Shown piece by piece: positions 1 to 9,093 of a stretch of 64,000 nt of DNA. The stretch is from Streptomyces griseoviridis (GTDB lineage Bacteria > Actinomycetota > Actinomycetes > Streptomycetales > Streptomycetaceae). Positions within the stretch are counted from its first letter, which is position 1. Each line of letters opens with the position of its first letter. The stretch lies in contig BMSM01000003.1 of the NCBI GenBank assembly GCA_014649155.1, forward strand, positions 124,001 through 188,000, written 5' to 3'. Both the position numbers and the translations under genes were made by a program. The notes below the pieces were generated by a model. That model was not told where the DNA came from. It made no database searches and saw nothing but the letters and a program-made list of their open reading frames with translations.

Positions 1-773
1 GGTCCTACCGGGAGGCGGTCGGCCGGGACCTGTTCGGGGCCGTCGCCCGGCTGACCGAACTGGCCGGGTACATGGCTGTCGACACCGGCCAGCCCGGACT
101 CGCCCAGCGGTACTACATCCAGGCGCTGCGCCTCGCGCAGGCGGCCGGCGACCGCGGCTACGGCGGTTACGTGCTCGCCGCGTCCATGAGCCACCTCGCC
201 GCGCAGCTCGGGAACCCCCGGGAGATCGCGCAGTTGGCGCGCGCGGCGCAGGAGGGCGCACGGGGGCGCGTCACCCCGCGCGCGGAGTCGATGTTCCACG
301 CCGCCGAGGCCCGCGGGCACGCCCTGCTCGGCGATGTGCGGGCGGCCCAGGAGGCCGCCGGGCGGGCGACGGCCGCGCTGGAGGCGGCGGACGCGGACGC
401 CGGCGACGACCCGGAGTGGATCGCCCACTTCGACGGGGCCTACCTGGCCGACGAGTTGGCGCACTGCCACCGCGACCTCGGGCAGCCGGAGGCGGCGGCG
501 CGGTACGCCGAGGAGTCCCTGGCCGGGCACCCGCCGACCCGGGCCCGACGCCGGGCGATCGGCTACGTGCTGCTGGCCAGCGCCCAGGTGCAGCGCCGCG
601 AGATCGAGGAGGCGTGCAGCACGGGCATGAAGGCGGTGGAACTCCTCGGCACCCTGCGCTCCAACCGGGGCGCCGAGTACCTGGAGGACCTCCAGCAGCG
701 CCTGGAGCCGTACCGCGAGGAGTCGGTGGTACGGGAGTTCGGCGCCCGCGTCGACCTCCAGGCGGCTGCCTGA
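1..773 (+). CDS. C-terminal part of a TPR-type transcriptional regulator (5' end outside window)
   Basis: The reading frame is open from the first bases, so the start lies upstream of the window; about 257 residues remain. The visible part is alanine-rich and all-helical, with TPR-like helical pairs such as AQRYYIQALRLAQAAGD and EAAARYAEESLAGH. This is the usual C-terminal half of the large Streptomyces regulators that have an N-terminal HTH and a TPR tail, as in the NsdA/BldD-target group. No DNA-binding domain can be seen here, so the regulator assignment is inferred from resemblance of the tail. It ends with a clear stop and is followed by a 244-bp gap before the next gene on the same strand. 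Confidence 0.6.
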   Translation, partial: SYREAVGRDLFGAVARLTELAGYMAVDTGQPGLAQRYYIQALRLAQAAGDRGYGGYVLAASMSHLAAQLGNPREIAQLARAAQEGARGRVTPRAESMFHAAEARGHALLGDVRAAQEAAGRATAALEAADADAGDDPEWIAHFDGAYLADELAHCHRDLGQPEAAARYAEESLAGHPPTRARRRAIGYVLLASAQVQRREIEEACSTGMKAVELLGTLRSNRGAEYLEDLQQRLEPYREESVVREFGARVDLQAAA

Positions 774-1017
774 CCGACGCCCCGGCGGACCTGGCCGGCG
801 ACCCGGGCGGATGGGGACATCCGCCCGGGTCGTGGGCGAACACCCGGGAAAGCAGGGGGAGGTGGGGGAGCGGAAAAGTCAACGGGACGCTGTGGCCCGG
901 TTCTGTTACCGCCGTCACAGGGGAAAAGGTCAGGTCCCGTGCGGCGTGGCAGCGGGTTCGGGGGACCCGGTAGCGTGAGCCGACGATTCCGAAGGTCCCC
1001 CATGCGTAGGAGCCCCG

Positions 1018-2625
1018 GTGACACAGAGTGGACAGGGCGAGGAGCCCTCGGCGCGCCCGGCGCGCGAAGGCATCGTGCTGCCCTCCGACGGCGGCGAGCC
1101 CCTGTTGCCGGGCATGACGGGCGCGACCGCCGGTCCGCCGTCCGGCCCGCCCGCCCCGCCCCCCGCCGCCCCCGCCGGCGGCCAGTCCTGGAACGAGGCG
1201 TGGGGGCCCGGCGGCCCGCAGCCGGGCCCCCACGCCCCCTGGGACACCCCCGGACAGCACCCGCGGCAGCCCGCCCCCGACGCCTGGTCCCCGGCCCCGG
1301 CCGGTCCGGGCCCGCTGCCCCCGGAGGGCGCCCGGCCCCCGGCGTACGGCGGTCAGCCGCAGCCCTACGGCGGCCAGGACCCTGCGTACGGCGGCCAGGA
1401 CCCTGCGTACGGCGGCCAGCCCCAGCCCTACGGCGGTCAGCCCCCGGCGTACGGCGCCCAGCAGCCCCCGTACCCCCAGCAGGGCGGTGCGGCGCCGCTG
1501 CCGCCCGCGCAGGAGCAGGCCACCCAGTACCTGCCGCCCGTGCCGGCTCCGGCCGACGAGGGCGCGACGCAGTACCTCCCGCACATACCCCCCGCGCCCG
1601 CCGACGAGGGCGCCACCCAGTACCTGCCGCCGGTCGCGCCCGGCGCGCTGCCGCCCGAGCAGCCCCCGCCGCACCAGTCCGAGGAGACCCGCTCGCTCGG
1701 CGTGGTCAAGCCCGGCGGCCCGCGGGGCGCCGGCCCCGTGCCGACCCCCGCCGCGCACCCCGACGCGCAGGCCACGCAGTACATCCCGCCCGTGCCCGGC
1801 GGTGCGGAGCGCCAGCCGCCCGCCGAGTTCGACAACCTCTTCCGCGGCGCCCCGGCCGGTGACGGCCCGGCCGGCTCCACCCAGCAGATGCCGATGCCCG
1901 GCACCCCCCAGCCCCCCGGCCCCGGCGCCCCCTACGGATACGCCCCGCAGGACCCGGGCGGCGGCGGGCGGCGCGGCGGCGGGGACCGGCGCACCGGTTC
2001 CCGGCTGCCGCTGCTGGCGGCCGTCGGCGTCGGCATCGCCGTCGTCGGGATCGGCGCCGGCGCGCTGCTGGCCGGCGGGGACGGCGGCGACGACGAGGCG
2101 AAGAAGCAGCCCGTCTCCGCCACCGCCCCGGCCACCGAGGGCTCCGCCTCCGCGTCGCCCTCCGCCGACCCGGCCCGGGAGCAGGCCGTCGCGCTGGACG
2201 CGCTGCTCGCCGACAGCGGCGACAGCCGGCAGTCGGTGATCGACGCCGTGGCCTCCGTGAAGTCCTGCGACAACCTCGGCCAGGCGGCCCAGAGCCTGCG
2301 CGACGCGGCGAAGCAGCGCACCGAACTGGTCACCCGGCTCTCCCGGCTCTCCGTGGACCGGCTGCCGGACAACGCCGCGCTCACCGCCGCCCTCACCAAG
2401 GCGTGGCAGGCGTCGGCGTCCGCCGACAACCACTACGCGGCCTGGGCGGACCAGGCGGCCGGCAAGAAGGGCTGCAAGAAGGGCCAGGCCCGCACCACCG
2501 CGCAGACCCAGGCCGGCAACAAGGAGAGCGGCGTCGCCAGCACCGAGAAGGCCAGGGCCGCCGAGCTGTGGAACGTGATCGCCAAGAAGTGGGGCCTGAC
2601 CGAACGGACCCCGGTCCAGCTGTGA
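1018..2625 (+). CDS. Proline-rich single-pass membrane protein with ATQY repeats
   Basis: 535 residues with GTG start; AGGAG sits about 8 bases upstream. Residues 1-325 are a disordered proline/glycine/glutamine region. It holds tandem YGGQ(D/P) repeats around residues 110-145 and four ATQY(L/I)P repeats spaced 20-30 residues apart. One transmembrane helix follows at about 330-355 (LPLLAAVGVGIAVVGIGAG), then a lysine-rich extracellular or wall-side domain with two cysteines. The threonine in each ATQY motif resembles the FHA-binding/kinase phosphoacceptor repeats of other actinobacterial proline-rich proteins, but that role is inferred. It is convergent with the following lipoprotein gene, and a perfect 15-bp palindrome lies between the two stops. 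Confidence 0.8.
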   Translation: MTQSGQGEEPSARPAREGIVLPSDGGEPLLPGMTGATAGPPSGPPAPPPAAPAGGQSWNEAWGPGGPQPGPHAPWDTPGQHPRQPAPDAWSPAPAGPGPLPPEGARPPAYGGQPQPYGGQDPAYGGQDPAYGGQPQPYGGQPPAYGAQQPPYPQQGGAAPLPPAQEQATQYLPPVPAPADEGATQYLPHIPPAPADEGATQYLPPVAPGALPPEQPPPHQSEETRSLGVVKPGGPRGAGPVPTPAAHPDAQATQYIPPVPGGAERQPPAEFDNLFRGAPAGDGPAGSTQQMPMPGTPQPPGPGAPYGYAPQDPGGGGRRGGGDRRTGSRLPLLAAVGVGIAVVGIGAGALLAGGDGGDDEAKKQPVSATAPATEGSASASPSADPAREQAVALDALLADSGDSRQSVIDAVASVKSCDNLGQAAQSLRDAAKQRTELVTRLSRLSVDRLPDNAALTAALTKAWQASASADNHYAAWADQAAGKKGCKKGQARTTAQTQAGNKESGVASTEKARAAELWNVIAKKWGLTERTPVQL

Positions 2626-2640
2626 CCGGCGGCCCGCCGG
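2626..2640. terminator. Palindrome between convergent genes, likely bidirectional terminator
   Basis: The arms CCGGCGG and CCGCCGG are separated by one base and fill almost the whole gap between the stop codons of the two convergent genes. The hairpin is GC-only with no T tract, as is common in Streptomyces. The terminator role is inferred from position and symmetry. Confidence 0.5.
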
Positions 2641-2642
2641 CC

Positions 2643-3914
2643 TCAGCTCACCTCGGCGGCCCGCAGCGTGTCGGTGGTGTCCAGGAAGCCCTTCCTGGCC
2701 GCCACCAGGCGGCCCTCCCGGACCACCTGGAGGGTGACGTCGGTGTTGACCAGCCGCGGGAAGCCGACGGCGGCCAGCTCCGACTGGAAGGTCCACTTCA
2801 GCGTCGGGGTGAGCCCGCCGGTGCCGACCTCCAGGCCGTCGTCCAGGGCGCCGCTGACGGTGTCGGCGGTCACCGGGCCGTCGCCGAGCGAGGCGACGAC
2901 CTTCTTCAGCACGGTGTACGCGATCCAGGTGGTCTGCACCCCGGCGTCCGCCGCGTCGACGCGGTTGTCGCCGAACGCCTTCTCCTCGAGGACCTTCTTC
3001 ATCGGGCCCCACCGCGGGTCCGTCGACACCGGGTACCAGCTGGTGACGTACGACCCTTCGTACGGGCTCGACGCCCCGCCGGTGGCGTTGACCGTGGACT
3101 GGTCGACGCTGCCCAGCACGGTCGCGGTGCGCACCTCGGGCCAGGCGTCGCGGGCCCGCCGGAAGGAGTCCATGAAGGTGCTGGTCCGGTCGCCGAGCAC
3201 GGGAACCACGCACCCCTCGGCCGTCGCGTCGGCGGTCGCGCTCCGCAGCGCCCGGTCCGCCTGGCCGCCGTACTCGGTGGCGTCCTCCGCCGCCCGCTGG
3301 TCGGTGGCGTCCGGGTGTCCGCCCGCGGTGAGGCCGGAGTCCAGCAGCGGCGGCAGCTGGTCGCCGGCGATGGTGTCCGGGCGGACCATGGTGACCGCCC
3401 CGCAGGCGCCGGCGAGCGCGGTGCCGAGGCCGGCCAGCAGCGCGGGCTGCCCGCCGTTGACCGGGTAGGACAGCGGGCTGGTGAACTCCCTGGTGGTGAT
3501 GCCGTAACCGCCGATGTACGGGATGCCGGCGCCCTCCAGGACGGGGAGGAAGGAGTCGGCGTGCTGGCTGTAGGAGCCGACGACGGCGACGACGTTCTCC
3601 TTGACCGCGCGCCGGGCGCACTTGGCGGCGGTCACGCCGTCGTTGTGGTCGTTGCAGGTGAGCACCTTCAGCCTGCGCCCCGACAGGCCGCCGTGGCCGT
3701 TGACCCAGCGGGCGTAGGCGAGGGCGAGGGCAGGCATGCCGGGTCTGTTGGTGGCGCCGGTGTCCTGGGGCGCCCAGGTCATGACGGTGACGGTGTCGTC
3801 CGCGGTGCCCCCGGCGACCCCGGGGACCACCCCGCAGCCGACGGCGAGCGACGCGCCCGCCGCCACGGTCGCCAGGGTCGAGGAGATCTTCCTGATACGT
3901 CGCCTGCCGGTCAT
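2643..3914 (-). CDS. ABC-transporter substrate-binding lipoprotein (LivJ-like)
   Basis: 423 residues. The N-terminus has a basic stretch (MTGRRRIRKISS), a hydrophobic core and the lipobox LAVG-C at about residue 27, so it should be a lipoprotein on the outer face of the membrane. The rest has the type I periplasmic-binding fold used for branched-chain amino acids and related ligands: VVAVVGSYSQHADSFLPVLEGAGIPYIGG is the typical first-lobe pattern. No permease or ATPase genes lie next to it, so the transporter it serves cannot be named. The start was chosen because upstream in-frame codons have no signal sequence and the ATG gives a clean lipoprotein leader. Confidence 0.8.
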   Translation of the reverse strand: MTGRRRIRKISSTLATVAAGASLAVGCGVVPGVAGGTADDTVTVMTWAPQDTGATNRPGMPALALAYARWVNGHGGLSGRRLKVLTCNDHNDGVTAAKCARRAVKENVVAVVGSYSQHADSFLPVLEGAGIPYIGGYGITTREFTSPLSYPVNGGQPALLAGLGTALAGACGAVTMVRPDTIAGDQLPPLLDSGLTAGGHPDATDQRAAEDATEYGGQADRALRSATADATAEGCVVPVLGDRTSTFMDSFRRARDAWPEVRTATVLGSVDQSTVNATGGASSPYEGSYVTSWYPVSTDPRWGPMKKVLEEKAFGDNRVDAADAGVQTTWIAYTVLKKVVASLGDGPVTADTVSGALDDGLEVGTGGLTPTLKWTFQSELAAVGFPRLVNTDVTLQVVREGRLVAARKGFLDTTDTLRAAEVS

Positions 3915-4031
3915 GAAACCGCACGATTCCCCCACAGGACTAACCTGGGGGCGCCCTCCGTTCAACGCCCGGTGACCCCGGGGTGAATTGCGGGGGCCTG
4001 TGAGACGAGCACCGAGAGGAACGTACGATCG

Positions 4032-4532
4032 ATGACCGTGCAAGGTCCGGAGAACTCTTCCCGTCGCGGCCGTCGCTCCTCCACCATGGGCGGCATGCCT
4101 CTCAACGACATGCCGTGGTGGCGCTGGCGCAGCAACGTGCGGTCGGCGCTGCACATGCTCTCCGACCCCGCCTTCCAGCGGGACGTCTGGCTGGCCGGCA
4201 CGGACGGCTACGGCGACGTCACGGACGCGGTGTACCGGCTGGTGGAGGACACCTGGCTGGACCACTGGTCGGCGGAGAAGTACGTCGGCACGATCTTCCG
4301 CGACTCGCAGGAGGCGGCGCTCGTCGACACCGCGGTGCTGCGGGTGCTGCGGATCATGCACCAGGTCGGCCCGGACGCGCCGGTCTCCGCCTACCTCCAG
4401 TACCCCGACTGGCCCGAGGCGGTACGGGCCGCCCGGGACGCGCACGTACGGCTGGCGACGAGCGACGGGGAGGACCCGGACACGGCGCCGCGCAGCCTTG
4501 AGGTGCTGAGCCTGCTGACCCGGTCCGCGTAG
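4032..4532 (+). CDS. Conserved hypothetical protein, SCO4402 family
   Basis: 166 residues, starting at ATG with a purine-rich AGAGGAAC about 10 bases upstream. After a 20-residue basic serine/arginine leader comes a compact tryptophan-rich domain (DMPWWRWRSNVRSALHMLSD). It has no signal peptide or membrane helix, so it is probably cytosolic. It resembles the family named after S. coelicolor SCO4402; no biochemical role is known to me. It is transcribed divergently from the lipoprotein gene and in the same direction as purU, 47 bp upstream of it, so it could share a transcript with purU. Confidence 0.75.
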   Translation: MTVQGPENSSRRGRRSSTMGGMPLNDMPWWRWRSNVRSALHMLSDPAFQRDVWLAGTDGYGDVTDAVYRLVEDTWLDHWSAEKYVGTIFRDSQEAALVDTAVLRVLRIMHQVGPDAPVSAYLQYPDWPEAVRAARDAHVRLATSDGEDPDTAPRSLEVLSLLTRSA

Positions 4533-4579
4533 CGGAACGCCGCTCGGCCCGGGGGGCCGGGTGTGGGACCCTGTCCGGC

Positions 4580-5464
4580 ATGAACGAGCAGTCCTCCCGA
4601 GCCGCGGCCGTCCCGGCCGACCAGTACGTCCTCACCCTCTCCTGCCCGGACAAGCAGGGCATCGTGCACGCGGTGTCCAGCTACCTGTTCATGACCGGCT
4701 GCAACATCGAGGACAGCCAGCAGTTCGGTGATCACGACACGGGCCTGTTCTTCATGCGCGTCCACTTCTCGGCGGATGCTCCGGTCACCGTGGACAAGCT
4801 GCGGGCCAGCTTCGCGGCGATCGGCGACTCCTTCCACATGGACTGGCAGATCCACCGGGCCGACGAGAGGATGCGCGTCGTCCTCATGGTCAGCAGGTTC
4901 GGGCACTGCCTGAACGACCTGCTCTTCCGCGCCCGCATCGGCGCGCTGCCGGTGGAGATCGCGGCGGTGGTCTCCAACCACACCGACTTCGCCGAGCTGG
5001 TCGCCTCCTACGGTGTCCCCTTCCACCACATCCCGGTGACCAAGGACACCAAGGCGGAGGCGGAGGCGCGGCTGCTGGAGCTGGTGCGGGAGGCGGATGT
5101 CGAGCTGGTCGTCCTCGCCCGGTACATGCAGGTCCTCTCCGACGACCTGTGCAAGCGGCTGAGCGGGCGGATCATCAACATCCACCACTCGTTCCTGCCG
5201 AGCTTCAAGGGGGCGAAGCCGTACCACCAGGCGCATGCGCGGGGCGTGAAGCTGATCGGCGCGACGGCGCACTACGTGACGGCGGATCTCGACGAGGGGC
5301 CGATCATCGAGCAGGAGGTCGAGCGGGTCGGGCACGACGTCACGCCGGACCAGCTGGTGGCGATCGGGCGGGACGTGGAGTGCCAGGCGCTGGCGCGGGC
5401 CGTGAAGTGGCACGCGGAGCGCCGGATTCTGCTGAACGGGCGGCGGACGGTCGTGTTCGCCTGA
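4580..5464 (+). CDS. purU: Formyltetrahydrofolate deformylase
   Basis: 294 residues, full length for PurU. It hydrolyses 10-formyl-tetrahydrofolate to formate and tetrahydrofolate and so balances the one-carbon pool and supplies formate for purine synthesis. Residues ~12-95 form an ACT domain (LTLSCPDKQGIVHAVSSYL), the usual sensor of glycine/methionine status. Residues ~100-290 form the formyltransferase-fold catalytic domain with NIHHSFLPSFKGAKPYHQA and the DEGPIIEQ loop, which carries the catalytic aspartate and lies close behind the invariant histidine. The start is the first ATG that keeps the complete ACT domain; no strong ribosome site precedes it. Confidence 0.95.
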   Translation: MNEQSSRAAAVPADQYVLTLSCPDKQGIVHAVSSYLFMTGCNIEDSQQFGDHDTGLFFMRVHFSADAPVTVDKLRASFAAIGDSFHMDWQIHRADERMRVVLMVSRFGHCLNDLLFRARIGALPVEIAAVVSNHTDFAELVASYGVPFHHIPVTKDTKAEAEARLLELVREADVELVVLARYMQVLSDDLCKRLSGRIINIHHSFLPSFKGAKPYHQAHARGVKLIGATAHYVTADLDEGPIIEQEVERVGHDVTPDQLVAIGRDVECQALARAVKWHAERRILLNGRRTVVFA

Positions 5465-5531
5465 GGGTCCGGGGGGCGGTGCGTGGGCGGCCACGGCACC
5501 ACCCGCGGTCGCCCGGCGACGGAAAGGGCCC

Positions 5532-6968
5532 TTACATCCGGCTCAGGCTCGCCGTGGCGAACAGGACGTCCCTGATGGCCTGCCGGTCCCCGGACCGCCC
5601 CGCCGCCGCTTCCTCCGGCGGTACCCGGCCAGCCGCCAGCCGGCAGAACTCCACGTCGTCCAGGGCGATGTACGCGACCTCGTGCTCGGGGGAGCCCACC
5701 GCCGCCGGGGAGTCCAGCGGGATCAGCCACTGCCCGCCGCCGGAGCCCTCGATCTCCAGCCGCAGACTGCGCCCCGGCGTCCCCGCCGCGACCAGGTGCC
5801 GCGGCGCGTCCGACGCGGCCTTCCCCGCCCGGCGGCGTTCCGCGAGCGCGGCCGGCAGCAGCCGGGCGGTGAGGTCGACCATGCGGTGGAGATGGCGCGC
5901 GGCGGGCGGGTGGTAGGGGTAGGCCACCGCCTCCGCGATGTCCTCCGCGTGCATCCAGCACTCGAAGGCCCGGTCCACCATCGCGTCCCGCAGCGGCAGG
6001 GCGAAGTCGCCGTACGACACCGGCATCCGGCCCCCGCCCGCGTCCCGCCCGGCGTCGCCACCGCCGGTGAACGCCGTGGTCCGCACCAGCGCGTGGGTCT
6101 GCGCCCGCCACGGCGCCCGGACCGCGCGGGTCGGCGGGAGGTGCGAGGACCGCCAGTACGCCTCGGTGCGCCCGGCCGGTCCCGGCTCCCCGGCGGGCAC
6201 CTCACCGAGCGGGTCGGCCAGGCCCAGGGCCACCGCGACCAGGCCGTCGACCGCCAGGAGGTGCGCGAGGGTCCCGGCGACGGTGGTGCGGCGGCCGGCC
6301 GTCCCGCCGTCCGCGAACCAGCGCAGCCGCACCGGGGCGTGCCAGTCGGCGTCCCCGATGTCCTGCAGCAGGGCGTCCAGCCGGGCGGTCTCGGCGTCGT
6401 ACGGCATGGTCCACTCGGGGACCGGGATGCGCGGCGGGCGCCGGGCGAGGCAGTCGTCCAGGACGCGGGTGCGCAGGGACGGGTCCGGGTCGAGGGTCTC
6501 CGGGGGCCGGAGCAGGCCGACCGCCGTGCGCAGCCGACGGGCCTCCTCCGCGCAGGCCCCGCACTCGCCGAGGTGCCGGTCGACGGCCGCCGACTCCTCC
6601 GCCGAGCAGGCGGCCAGCGCCCACGCGCCGAGCAGGGACTTCAGCACGGGGTGCGCCAGCACCAGCGGCGCGGCGGGCGGCGGCGGGCCGCCGTCCTCCA
6701 CGGGGGCGCGCGGCAGCGGTATCCGGGCCCGGCGCGCGTCCGTGCCGCCGGCCGCGCCGGCCGGTGGCGTCTCCGGGCGGGCCGGGTCCTCCGGCGCGCT
6801 GCCCGGCCCGGCCTCCCGGTCACCGTCGCCCGTGCCGTCGCGGTGCCCCGGTCCGTCGCCGTACGCCCGGTCGTCGTACGCCCGGTCGGCGTACCCCTCG
6901 TCGTCGTACGCCCGGTCGGCGTACCCCTCGTCGTCGTACGCCCCGGACGGGTCCGCGCCGCCGCTCAT
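5532..6968 (-). CDS. Zinc-finger anti-sigma-like protein fused to a maleylpyruvate-isomerase-type domain
   Basis: 478 residues. The N-terminus is an acidic, repetitive tail with three or four DDEGYADRAY-type units. A putative zinc-binding anti-sigma (zf-HC2) segment follows around residues 125-150, with HLGECGACAEE giving the H-x3-C-x2-C pattern. The C-terminal ~280 residues match the mycothiol-dependent maleylpyruvate isomerase N-domain/DinB-like fold (ETARLDALLQDIGDADWHAPV, CWMHAEDIAEAV). Its ATG overlaps the TGA of the sigma gene upstream by 4 bp, so the two are translationally coupled. By that context it probably binds and controls the sigma factor. The isomerase-like domain may act as a sensor rather than an enzyme; that is inference. 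Confidence 0.8.
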   Translation of the reverse strand: MSGGADPSGAYDDEGYADRAYDDEGYADRAYDDRAYGDGPGHRDGTGDGDREAGPGSAPEDPARPETPPAGAAGGTDARRARIPLPRAPVEDGGPPPPAAPLVLAHPVLKSLLGAWALAACSAEESAAVDRHLGECGACAEEARRLRTAVGLLRPPETLDPDPSLRTRVLDDCLARRPPRIPVPEWTMPYDAETARLDALLQDIGDADWHAPVRLRWFADGGTAGRRTTVAGTLAHLLAVDGLVAVALGLADPLGEVPAGEPGPAGRTEAYWRSSHLPPTRAVRAPWRAQTHALVRTTAFTGGGDAGRDAGGGRMPVSYGDFALPLRDAMVDRAFECWMHAEDIAEAVAYPYHPPAARHLHRMVDLTARLLPAALAERRRAGKAASDAPRHLVAAGTPGRSLRLEIEGSGGGQWLIPLDSPAAVGSPEHEVAYIALDDVEFCRLAAGRVPPEEAAAGRSGDRQAIRDVLFATASLSRM

Positions 6969-7555
6969 GCGGCACCTCCGTAACCGGGCGGGTCCTCGGG
7001 TGCGCCGGGGGCCGCGACGTCGTGGGCGGTGGAGAGCAGTTGCAGGCCCAGGCGGAGCCGCCGGCGGGCCTCCTCCTCGGTGATGCCGAGGTCGGCGGCG
7101 GTCTGGCGGTAGTCGCGGCGCTGGAAGCAGGCCCGCTCCAGCGCGGAGCGCAGCGGTGCGGGCATGGACTGCACGATGTAGTCGGCGCGGGCGGCGACCG
7201 AGGCGCGGCGCACCCGGCGTTCGAGGTCCTCCGCGGTGCCCGGGCCGCCGCGCTCCAGGGCGGCCGTCTCCGTGGCGCGCAGCCGCCGCACGGCCAGCCG
7301 GTGCGTGAGCCCGGCGAGCCAGGTGCGCATCGGACCCTGCCGGGGGTCGTAGGCGTCCGGGTGCTCCCAGACGTGGGTGAAGACCTCGCGGGTGACGCGG
7401 TCGGCGGCGCTCTGGTCGTCCAGGACCCGGTGGGCGAGGCCGTGCACCAGGGCGGCGAACCGGTCGTACAGCTCGCCGAGGGCGGCGGCCTCGCCGCGGG
7501 CGAGCCGCTGCTGCATCGCGCGGTCCCAGCGCGGCGGTGTGTTCCTCGTCGCCAT
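6965..7555 (-). CDS. ECF-type RNA polymerase sigma factor
   Basis: 196 residues with GGAGGGGG directly before the ATG. Region 2 (ALGELYDRFAALVHGLAHRVLDDQSAADRVTREVFTHVWEH) and region 4 (LRSALERACFQRRDYRQTAADLGITEEEARRRLRLGL) are both present, so this is a complete group 4 sigma factor. Its stop overlaps the start of the zinc-finger protein gene (ATGA), the classic sigma/anti-sigma arrangement. A longer upstream in-frame ATG exists at 7648, but the intervening 31 residues are low-complexity and lie before the strong ribosome site. The signal it answers cannot be read from the sequence. Confidence 0.88.
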   Translation of the reverse strand: MATRNTPPRWDRAMQQRLARGEAAALGELYDRFAALVHGLAHRVLDDQSAADRVTREVFTHVWEHPDAYDPRQGPMRTWLAGLTHRLAVRRLRATETAALERGGPGTAEDLERRVRRASVAARADYIVQSMPAPLRSALERACFQRRDYRQTAADLGITEEEARRRLRLGLQLLSTAHDVAAPGAPEDPPGYGGAA

Positions 7556-7949
7556 GCGACCCCCTCCACCCCCTGCTCGTGCCCGGCGTGCGGCCGGTCC
7601 GTCCGGTGTCCAGCCTGCGGCCCCCGCCGTCCCGAATGTAGTCCGCACCTATGACGACGCACGCCCCTTTGTGGCAATGCGCGCCCCCCGGGGTGAACCG
7701 GGTGGTACAGGGCGCCCACGCGGTGAGGGCACCCACTGTCCCGGCGGCGGCCCCCACCGCCTGACCGGACAAGACCGGATAAGAGCGGAGGGGATCGGAG
7801 GGGATCGGAGGGGGTTGTTTCAAGCCCCTTCTGATCGGTGCCCGTTTTCCGGCAGGCGTTTGCGGGAACGGCCGGTGGGCAGGCGCGCGCCCAAGAAGCG
7901 TAGGCAGAGCATCCGTTTCGGTGCCGATCCGTTGCGACGAGCGAAGGGC
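7556..7949. other. 394-bp divergent intergenic region
   Basis: This separates the sigma gene (minus) from the STAS gene (plus). It contains three direct copies of GAGGGGATCG-like sequence at about 7795-7815, which could be a regulator site for the STAS promoter. No gene is seen in it. Confidence 0.4.
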
Positions 7950-8330
7950 ATGGTGGTGGCGTTCAACGTGACCGGGGAGGAGCGGGGTGGCTGGACCGTG
8001 GTCCAGGTGTCGGGCGAGCTGGATCTCGTGTCGTCGCCCGCGCTGCGCCAGCGGGTGCACGACGCCGTGGCCGAAGGCCGCCACAGCCTGGTCCTCGACC
8101 TCTCCGACGTGCTGTTCTGCGACTCCAGTGGCGTGGGCGTGCTGATCGCCGCCCGGCGCCTCATACGGTCCTGCCAGGGCCGGCTGCGGCTGATCCTGCC
8201 CGCCCAGGGCGCGGTCGACGGCTCCCACGTCAACCGGGTCCTCGCCGCGCTGGGCGTGCGCCGCCTCTTCGACGTCCACCCCGACCTCGCCTCGGCCACC
8301 GGCGACGAACCCCGCCCGCTGTCCGCGTAG
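7950..8330 (+). CDS. STAS-domain anti-sigma factor antagonist
   Basis: 126 residues, one STAS domain with the phosphoacceptor loop LFCDSSGVGVLI (the DSSG serine is the expected phosphorylation site). Such proteins bind HATPase-type anti-sigma kinases and release a sigma factor in their unphosphorylated state. A GAAGG sits just before the ATG. The gene lies between the ECF sigma gene and a HATPase gene (9213-9689), so a local partner-switching circuit is plausible, although the ECF sigma next door has its own zinc-finger partner. From memory this matches the SCO4410-type anti-anti-sigma factor. Confidence 0.88.
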   Translation: MVVAFNVTGEERGGWTVVQVSGELDLVSSPALRQRVHDAVAEGRHSLVLDLSDVLFCDSSGVGVLIAARRLIRSCQGRLRLILPAQGAVDGSHVNRVLAALGVRRLFDVHPDLASATGDEPRPLSA

Positions 8331-8331
8331 G

Positions 8332-8395
8332 ACCCACACGCGCCCCGCACCCACACGCGCCCCGCACCCACACGCGCCCCGCACCCGCCCGCGCC
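8332..8395. repeat. 17-bp tandem repeat after the STAS gene
   Basis: At least three exact head-to-tail copies of ACCCACACGCGCCCCGC start 1 bp after the STAS stop codon. The array is too GC-rich and too short to be CRISPR. It may be a slippage product in the 3' untranslated region. Confidence 0.6.
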
Positions 8396-8553
8396 CCACA
8401 CGCCGCGCGCCGCGCGTCATCGTTCTGTCACATCGTTGTACCGGTATTCGCCCGGTCTTGGTGCGGACGTCACTTTCCGCGCCAGGGCGCCCGCCGCCGT
8501 CGTACGCTCCCTGCGAGACATCCCCCACCCGACGTAAGGCGGCCAGAGAACAG

Positions 8554-9093
8554 ATGGTCAGCGAAGAGATGGTCAGCGGCGAGGACGGACGCGGGATCGC
8601 CGACCGGTTCGCCACCTTCGACCTGAACGGCAACGGCTGCATCGACCGCGAGGACTTCAGCGAGGCGGCCAAGGCGCTGCTCGCGGAGTTCGCCGTCGCG
8701 GCCCGCTCCGACAAGGGGCAGGCGCTGTACGGCGGTGCCGAGGCGTTCTGGCAGGGCATGGCCGGCATCGCCGACCGGGACGGCGACCAGCGCATCACCC
8801 GCCAGGAGTTCGTCACCGGCGCGGTCAAGCGCCTGCGGGACACCCCGGACCGGTTCGCCGAGATCGCCCGTCCCTTCCTGCACGCGGCGCTGGCCGTCGC
8901 CGACGCCGACGGCGACGGGGCGGTGACGGTCGAGGAGACCGTACGGCTGCTCACCGCCCTCGGCGTTCCCCCGGAGACCGCCCGCCCGGTCGCGGCGAGC
9001 CTCGACGCGGACGGGGACGGGAAGGTCGGCGAGGAGGACGTCGTCCCCGCCTTCGCCCACTACTTCACGGTGGCGGAGCAGGCGGGGGAGTAG
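8554..9093 (+). CDS. EF-hand calcium-binding protein
   Basis: 179 residues with four EF-hand loops in order: DLNGNGCIDREDF, DRDGDQRITRQEF, DADGDGAVTVEET and DADGDGKVGEEDV. Each keeps the oxygen ligands at loop positions 1, 3, 5 and 12, so all four may bind calcium. It has no signal peptide and belongs to the cytosolic calexcitin/sarcoplasmic type known in Streptomyces. Two starts are possible, ATG at 8554 or at 8569 (MVSEE-MVSGED); the first has the better purine-rich leader. Upstream, a 160-bp region separates it from the repeat, so it probably has its own promoter. Confidence 0.88.
   Translation: MVSEEMVSGEDGRGIADRFATFDLNGNGCIDREDFSEAAKALLAEFAVAARSDKGQALYGGAEAFWQGMAGIADRDGDQRITRQEFVTGAVKRLRDTPDRFAEIARPFLHAALAVADADGDGAVTVEETVRLLTALGVPPETARPVAASLDADGDGKVGEEDVVPAFAHYFTVAEQAGE

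Noticed and set aside
271..3924. Very long minus-strand frame across the first 4 kb, and similar giant frames at 5532-8954, 12762-17570, 22384-24837 and 26007-29912
   Set aside because: They are antisense or out-of-frame shadows produced by very high GC; composition is Arg/Pro/Gly-rich and no domain is found, except where a real gene shares the frame.
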